From Phoronis pallida (taxonomy: Eukaryota; Phoronida; Phoronidae), in assembly GCA_028565715.1 (NCBI GenBank), contig JAOXYC010192244.1, positions 1 to 12,117 of the forward strand: a stretch of DNA of 12,117 bases, given 5' to 3'. This document shows positions 7,868 to 12,117 of the stretch, piece by piece. The translations under genes and the position numbers were made by a program. The notes beneath the pieces are model-generated. The model was not told the origin of the DNA. It saw only the letters and a program-made list of their open reading frames with translations, and made no database searches. Numbering within the stretch: position 1 is the first letter of the stretch; each line of letters opens with the position of its first letter.

Positions 7868-10800
7868 GTAAAACTAAAAAAACACAACAGGTCATCCCTG
7901 ATCCCTTGGCTTGAGGTCAGTCACCCACATGTCACGTGACTCAGCTCAATGCTGGATGTAACCTGGTAACATACCCATAACCTGGTTCCATACGGTTCTT
8001 TGAGAACCGGTTGTCATGTAAGCATCTAGGTAGGGCCGGGATTAACCAAACTTGTTGGGTCAGGGATGCTTTTTGCTATAAATACGTTAACGATTCTGGT
8101 AAATTGAGCTGCCATCAGGAGTCCCATCAGTGAGTGACTAAACAATATATTATTATTAAGCGGGTTTTTTTAAGGGCAAGTGTATAGTTACGTAATGTCT
8201 TTTTACGTTAGAGGATGAGGAAGCTGTGCGCATTCTACAGCTATTGTCGCCACACACAAGTTGGATTATAATCCACGCAACTAAAAATCGTGTTTTTTTT
8301 AAAAAAAAAAACAGGGTGCGCCTATATCCGGGAGCACCACAATTTCAACACTCGCTTTAAACAAATTTCTTGCAAAAAAGGCGCATTGGCCTATAGGTTC
8401 CGCGTATAGGCGCGTATTCACGTATAGGCGCATGCGCTCATTTGCGAGGTTATACGGTGACATATAATAGCCTAGAACTAGAAGTGAGAGACCAGTGCTC
8501 GGACAGCTTACTACAATACATTATCTAGCGTAGTCTGGGATGGCTTGATCGCACGCAAAGAATCAGGCGAAGGGAGAAGGCCGTGAAACTCCCAGGTTGT
8601 CCAATGGCCTACAATTACCTTGTTCTATATGGTATACTGGTAACTGGTTTCATTAATGCGAGAACAAGGATATTTTAAGGAGTCAAATAACCCAGAGTTT
8701 ACAGGCTATAAAGACGGCGTTCCTGTGCTATGTCTTTTCATTTCTAATGAATTTTTTTTTTATGTGATCTCAGATTGATGCTGACAACTATGAAAAAGAA
8801 GGCTTATTAGCTAAGATTCGGGAAGATCGAGGATATACATACTCCGATACCATCACATGTAGCCAGGAAAAATTACCAAACTACGAACAGAAGGTACATC
8901 TTTTTTAGTTACTGTCTCTGCATTGATCTAAATCCGACATTAAAATGCAATTTTTTTAACTACAATTTTTGTGTACGTGTCCTTTGCTGAACAATAAACT
9001 TACTTGCATTTGAGAAAAAAAATTCAAAAAAATCTGTAAAGGGGTGATTGAACTTTTTACGGATCCATACAGATCACTCTTCACTTTTTTTACTTCGATG
9101 CAAGTAAGTTCAACAATGTGTGTGTACACAAAATGTCTAGTTGATTTGCATTTTGACACTGGGTTTGGACCAACACAGAGCCAGTTTCTTTAATTACTGA
9201 CTTTAATGTCTTAACAGTTTTAATGAGTTACAGTAGATCTCATATACCTTGGCACTGGTAATATTTCTTTGAATCAGAAATGTCCATCCAGTTATAGGTT
9301 TCTGAATGTAGTGGAGGTATTTATATGTTCATAGGAAGGCAAAGATTCAATTCATAGAAGATACAATTTTACAATATCGCGGTGAACACTTATATATGTG
9401 TTAAAAATTATTACAATTGAGGTGAAACTATGCAAATGTTTACTGCAACTTTATTTTTATTGTTGTTTGAATGAATACCAAAAGGACAAATTGTGGCCCA
9501 GGATAAAATCAGTCAAATGTTTTAAAGTTCTACTTAGTGGATTTAACTTCATTTATTTTTTAATAAGTGAATTTCTCTAAATTTTCTTAAGCACTAAGAA
9601 TAAAGTTGTAGGGACCTTTTCGCTGAAGGTAATAAATATGCACCGCACTGACTATTAAATGTACTTTAACCTTCCATTATGATCAGGTCATGAAAATATT
9701 TGTTAAGGGTAGACAATGTACGTACTTGTCCCCTTAGAAATCTTTTGTTAGCTTGTCACGTGAATACAAAAACAGTGCACCTAGCATTCAGCAGATATTT
9801 ATTTTAGCGGACTGTTTTCCCAAGTCCCTGTCCCGCTTTCATTATAGTTCCACTGCCCAGAACACACTGTATAATTATATTTAATATCTAACCATAGATA
9901 AATAAAATTGTCGGGATATATAAGGACCCAAAACCTTGGTCCTTATCTGTCAGCAAATGGATTGACTGGTTTAAAAAATCTTAAAAACATGGACTTTGCT
10001 GTAAAGGCTTAGTGGTTTTAGTGTCATATTTCAAACATCACTTGAATGGGGGGTTCTTTCTTAGATTAAGTGTCCTGATTGAATAAACGAAGTAAGCTAA
10101 GGTCATGTTATATTTAAAACTGGAAATAATAGGCCCTACATAGGGGCCTGGCCAATCAATGTAAAATGTGTGACCTATTTCACTATGTGAATACAGTGGC
10201 AAAAAAAAGTTTATGAGTTAATTAGTAATATAATGGGTATGAGAATATATATGAAAATACTGAAACTCTGATGTGTTCATGAATTCATATTTTAATGTGC
10301 AGATCAAGTCATTCTTTGAAGAGCACATTCACACAGATGAGGAAATTCGATTCATTATGGATGGATCCGGATACTTTGATGCCCGGGACATAAATGACCG
10401 ATGGATCCGAGTGGAAGTTGTCAAGGGTGATTTACTGGTTCTCCCTGCTGGAATCTACCATCGCTTCACCATGGATACCAAGGTAATTTGGATATCTTTT
10501 TAGAATAAATTAGAATATTTTTTGAAAACTTTTGTCTCTTCAAATTGTGAAGTGTTGGAATGGATCACTACTAAAAACCTCTTCATCTGAACCTTGGTGA
10601 GGATTTTGATGAGATTTTAGCAAGTTTTGAAAGTCTCCTATAGATTACCAGTGAAAGATCCTTTTTCTCACATGAACAAAATATTTTCATTTTGAACAAA
10701 AATACATTTCACTGCCTATTATTTATTAAAAATTGAAACATGATTTAGGGAAATTCTAATGAACATCATCAAAAAGAGATGTGGATATTATTTTAGGAGA

Positions 10801-11525
10801 CATGCAGTATAATGTAAAATGTTATTGTGTATGCCATATAAAATGATAGGTGATAAAAATGATTCATTACAATTTATGAAATACTTAAATTCAGGCCTTA
10901 GTAACAACAAGGACATGGGCCACAAAACCGGGCATGGACCTTAAAACTTAAGGCACACGGACCCAAATACCGGGTACATGCACACACAAAAAAAAAGGTT
11001 TCGTGGTCCCTGTGCTTTTTGTTACCAAGGCCTGAAAATCCTCATTGCCGATTAACAGGCGATAACATAGATGTATAAATGAAATGTCAGAACGACAAAA
11101 ATCCTGGTACAAAACTATATAAAAACTGATATATTTCGGGCTCTGCCCTTCTTCAGTCAGTGTGAGTGTGCTGACTGAAGAACGGCAGAGCCCAAAACAT
11201 CAGTATTTATATAGTTTTGTACCAGGATTTTGTCGTTTTGACATTTTATTTATACATCAATGATAGGTTAATATGAACACCATTTCTTGCAAGAAGTTGA
11301 ATGAACAGCATACACATAAATCAACGCTCACCAAGTATTAAATGAATTGCATGAAAATGTTTCTCTATTTTATTTTCTATTTTCTTTATTCATGTTTTAT
11401 TTCAGAACTATATCCAGGCCATGAGACTGTTTGTTGGTGAACCAGTGTGGACTCCACATAACAGACCATGTGATGAGATGAAGGAAAGACAGCTTTACTG
11501 TCAACAGATGGGAATAAAAGTCTAG
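7745..11525 (+). CDS. ADI1: Acireductone dioxygenase (1,2-dihydroxy-3-keto-5-methylthiopentene dioxygenase), 4 exons, complete
   Basis: ADI1 oxidises the acireductone of the methionine salvage pathway to the 2-keto acid precursor of methionine plus formate, using Fe(II); with Ni the products differ (family knowledge). It is cytosolic/nuclear, and the human form is also known as MTCBP-1. Exons 7745-7867, 8774-8893, 10303-10482 and 11406-11525 join in phase 0 throughout to give 180 residues; the human protein has 179. The fold is a single cupin. Visible ligands are His89, His91 and Glu95 in [12 protein letters not shown], and His134 in PAGIYHRFT. Other family hallmarks are MVRAWYMDD at the N-terminus, LPNYEQK, DGSGYFD and RLFVGEPVW. 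The start follows an in-frame TAG at 7694-7696. Introns are 906, 1409 and 923 bp. The gene is divergent from ELOA, with 128 bp between start codons. Confidence 0.97.
7893..8068. repeat. Possible degenerate inverted-repeat element, ADI1 intron 1
   Basis: CATCCCTGATCC at 7893 faces GGTCAGGGATG at 8058-8068. Beyond the dozen bases the arms match only loosely (AAAAA/TTTTT flanks), so this may be an old element or chance. Confidence 0.3.
7931..7940. promoter_or_regulatory. GTCACGTGAC E-box (CLEAR/USF type) in ADI1 intron 1
   Basis: A perfect 10-bp palindrome matching the CLEAR/M-box consensus of MiT/TFE factors and also USF-type E-boxes. It lies 63 bp past exon 1, close enough to the promoter to act in it. 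Confidence 0.3.
8318..8431. repeat. CpG-rich TATAGGCGC repeat patch, ADI1 intron 1
   Basis: GCGCCTATA at 8318-8326 is inverted relative to TATAGGCGC at 8405-8413 and 8423-8431 (18-bp spacing), with a partial TATAGG at 8393. It follows a T8-A11 run at 8293-8311. The patch is distinctly richer in CG dinucleotides than its surroundings, suggesting an inserted repeat, but its ends are not definable. 8440-8773 is otherwise unremarkable apart from a 9-bp hairpin (CCTTGTTCT/AGAACAAGG, 8618-8669). Confidence 0.45.
8774..8893 (+). CDS. ADI1: ADI1 exon 2 (residues 42-81)
   Basis: Encodes [20 protein letters not shown] to EKLPNYEQK, matching the human LDADKYENDPELEKIRRER and DKLPNYEEK segments. Phase 0 on both sides; donor AAG|GTACAT. 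A MITE begins 13 bp after the exon end. Confidence 0.96.
8907..9189. mobile_element. MITE, TTAA-associated, copy 2 (ADI1 intron 2)
   Basis: A 283-bp foldback. The left end is AGTTACTGTCTCTG, and the right end in reverse AGAAACTGGCTCTG. Right-hand TTAA is intact (9190-9193); the left flank is TTTT, apparently mutated. The right arm shares TACACAAAATGTCTAGTTGA and GGGTTTGGACCAAC with copy 1, so the family is the same and the orientation is the same. It starts 13 bp after the exon 2 donor. Confidence 0.8.
9190..10302. other. Remainder of ADI1 intron 2, little recognised
   Basis: AT-rich intron sequence. Besides the E-box at 9755, the only structure seen is ATAAGGACC/GGTCCTTAT (9920-9928, 9938-9946), a 9-bp stem with a 9-nt loop. 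No coding or RNA-gene signal. Confidence 0.5.
9755..9763. promoter_or_regulatory. Second GTCACGTGA E-box, ADI1 intron 2
   Basis: GTCACGTGA repeats nine bases of the site in intron 1. It may be chance at this distance from the promoter, but two such 9-mers are more than expected in 12 kb. Confidence 0.18.
10303..10482 (+). CDS. ADI1: ADI1 exon 3 (residues 82-141), complete metal site
   Basis: A 180-nt exon in phase 0 on both sides. It encodes [17 protein letters not shown] to [14 protein letters not shown] and carries all four metal ligands (His89, His91, Glu95, His134). An ATG upstream in frame at 10273 is in intron sequence and is not a start. Donor AAG|GTAATT. Confidence 0.97.
10892..11034. 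mobile_element. Short foldback element with CAGGCCTT ends, ADI1 intron 3
   Basis: The left arm begins CAGGCCTTAGTAACAACAAG and the reversed right arm CAGGCCTTGGTAACAAAAAG. Pairing runs about 37 nt, to CCACAAAACC/CCACGAAACC. The 143-bp unit has no clear target-site duplication. CAGG-type ends occur in hAT-like elements, but no 8-bp duplication is visible, so the class is unknown. Confidence 0.65.
11070..11258. mobile_element. Long near-perfect foldback hairpin, ADI1 intron 3
   Basis: The arm at 11070-11160 is almost fully complementary to 11171-11258, around a 10-nt loop (TGTGAGTGTG). Examples are GACAAAAATCCTGGTACAAA against TTTGTACCAGGATTTTGTCG, and GGGCTCTGCC against GGCAGAGCCC. Only scattered mismatches and small indels occur. 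It is likely a MITE or snap-back element. In pre-mRNA it would form a duplex of close to 90 bp. No clear target-site duplication. Confidence 0.8.
11406..11525 (+). CDS. ADI1: ADI1 exon 4 (residues 142-180) and stop
   Basis: Encodes [20 protein letters not shown] through MGIKV and a TAG. It matches [20 protein letters not shown] in the human protein. The tail after PCDE is family-variable. Confidence 0.96.
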   Translation, partial: NYIQAMRLFVGEPVWTPHNRPCDEMKERQLYCQQMGIKV

Positions 11526-11546
11526 ATTTCTGAAATACAGTGCAAA

Positions 11547-11717
11547 TTACCGTACACACTTGGGTATAAGCCCACCCTCTGTTTCGATGAAATCTCAATT
11601 TTATGCTAGACAAGTACAAAAATGCATCCAAAAGCGCACTCGAGTATAAGCCCATTCCAGTTTTTTTGGTATTCCCAATCGAAAACCCATGTGCCTATAC
11701 TAGGGTGTGTACAGTAA
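11547..11717. mobile_element. MITE-like element in ADI1 3' UTR
   Basis: The left end is TTACCGTACACACTTGGGTA, and the reversed right end TTACTGTACACACCCTAGTA. If the first TA is the duplicated target, the inverted ends are CYGTACACAC with TA flanks on both sides. Internally, GTATAAGCCCA occurs twice in direct orientation (near 11564 and 11644). It starts 21 bp after the ADI1 stop. Confidence 0.65.
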
Positions 11718-11764
11718 ATATGTCAATCAGTGTAATATCTAAACTAGCTAACAGTGAACCCATA

Positions 11765-11773
11765 GCGCCATCT
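11765..11773 (-). promoter_or_regulatory. CTCF-core-like AGATGGCGC
   Basis: The minus strand reads AGATGGCGC, the CTCF core known from flies and vertebrates, but the upstream CC of the full consensus is missing. Tentative. Confidence 0.25.
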
Positions 11774-11984
11774 GCATCAGGCTACAAATATATACAAACT
11801 TTTAATTTACTAACTACTACTAAAGATCCTGGATTTGATTCCTGGCTATGCATTATTTTGTCTTTCAAATAACATGGTTATGATAAGTTCATTGACATTT
11901 ATACCAATTTCAAAAAAACGCAAGATAACAGTAACTTTATTGGTGACTATATGTTTTTTTTGAAACGTTAACATATATTTTCGA

Positions 11985-12016
11985 ATTAAATTTTCATGTT
12001 TTCCTTCCAAAATAAA
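11985..12016 (+). terminator. Candidate ADI1 poly(A) signals
   Basis: ATTAAA at 11985-11990 and AATAAA at 12011-12016, followed by T- and GT-rich sequence. They would give a 3' UTR of roughly 480-520 bp that includes the MITE. An AATAAA at 11513-11518 lies inside the coding region and is not expected to be used. Confidence 0.4.
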
Positions 12017-12079
12017 AGGTTTTTAATTACCTCAGAAATGTTCGTCAACCGCGTGTTTTCCTGTTGACTTCATCAGTGA

Positions 12080-12093
12080 CCACTTGGTGGCGC
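12080..12093 (+). promoter_or_regulatory. CTCF-like site near window end
   Basis: CCACTTGGTGGCGC matches 13 of 14 positions of the CTCF core CCASYAGRKGGCRS and shares CTTGGTGGC with the promoter site at 7653-7666. It may equally be part of a repeat running out of the window. Confidence 0.3.
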
Positions 12094-12117
12094 TGTAAAC
12101 AGACTGCTGTATATTGG

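Larger units (their letters stand above)
11526..12117 (+). other. ADI1 3' UTR and downstream flank
   Basis: Begins right after the TAG. It contains a MITE-like element (11547-11717), two CTCF-like motifs and poly(A) signal candidates. I see no further coding exon in either strand up to the window end. Confidence 0.6.

Noticed and set aside
9398-9580. 60-codon open frame in ADI1 intron 2.
   Set aside because: Low-complexity hydrophobic translation, no recognisable family, no promoter or splice context.
11125-11210. Hammerhead-ribozyme-like core on the minus strand of the long hairpin: CTGAAGA, a GGGC-AGA-GCCC stem, then GAAA.
   Set aside because: The core blocks are present, but an extra A lies before stem II, the base preceding a possible stem I is G and not an NUH site, and everything is absorbed in the long hairpin. 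I could not build a plausible stem III.
11831-11842. GGATTTGATTCC, resembling a tRNA B box, with TAGCTAACAGTG upstream as a possible A box.
   Set aside because: The spacing is about 85 bp, the B box has mismatches, and no cloverleaf can be drawn. Not called as a tRNA or SINE.
11386-11872. Open frames on both strands around the ADI1 last exon and 3' UTR.
   Set aside because: One is antisense to exon 4 and the other spans the MITE-like repeat. Neither resembles a protein family.

Overview
The window is nuclear DNA of an animal, most likely a marine invertebrate such as a mollusc, brachiopod, annelid, hemichordate/echinoderm or lancelet. It is visibly AT-rich. It holds two intron-containing genes with GT-AG introns whose proteins match vertebrate orthologues closely, and its introns carry many short inverted-repeat (foldback) elements. 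I cannot name the species.

Both genes appear to have complete coding regions, and they lie head to head. On the minus strand, ten coding exons (7616 down to 719) encode a 713-residue Elongin A (ELOA/TCEB3), the transcription-elongation subunit that also binds Elongin B/C. It has a split TFIIS N-terminal-like domain, a long Ser/Lys/His-rich linker, the Elongin-C-binding/F-box-like region and a short basic tail. On the plus strand, four coding exons (7745 to 11525) encode a 180-residue acireductone dioxygenase (ADI1), the metal-dependent enzyme of the methionine salvage pathway. Its four metal ligands are all in exon 3.

The two start codons are separated by only 128 bp (7617-7744), so this gap plus the 5' UTRs must hold a bidirectional promoter. 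It contains an exact ETS/GABPA-type site, a CTCF-like site and a nuclear-receptor-like palindrome. No functional link between the two products is evident; the pairing is positional.

The rest is introns and flanks. From left to right: a possible non-LTR retrotransposon tail (1-77); a foldback element in the ELOA 3' flank (435-645); small palindromes in ELOA introns 3 and 6; two copies of one TTAA-associated MITE family, one in ELOA intron 2 (5449-5688) and one 13 bp past an ADI1 splice donor (8907-9189); a CpG-rich TATAGGCGC repeat patch in ADI1 intron 1; two adjacent foldbacks in ADI1 intron 3, one with roughly 90-nt arms; and another MITE-like element in the ADI1 3' UTR (11547-11717). I found no rRNA, tRNA, CRISPR or bacterial-type feature. 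I see no clearly novel protein system. The most interesting material is the shared promoter and the set of foldback elements.
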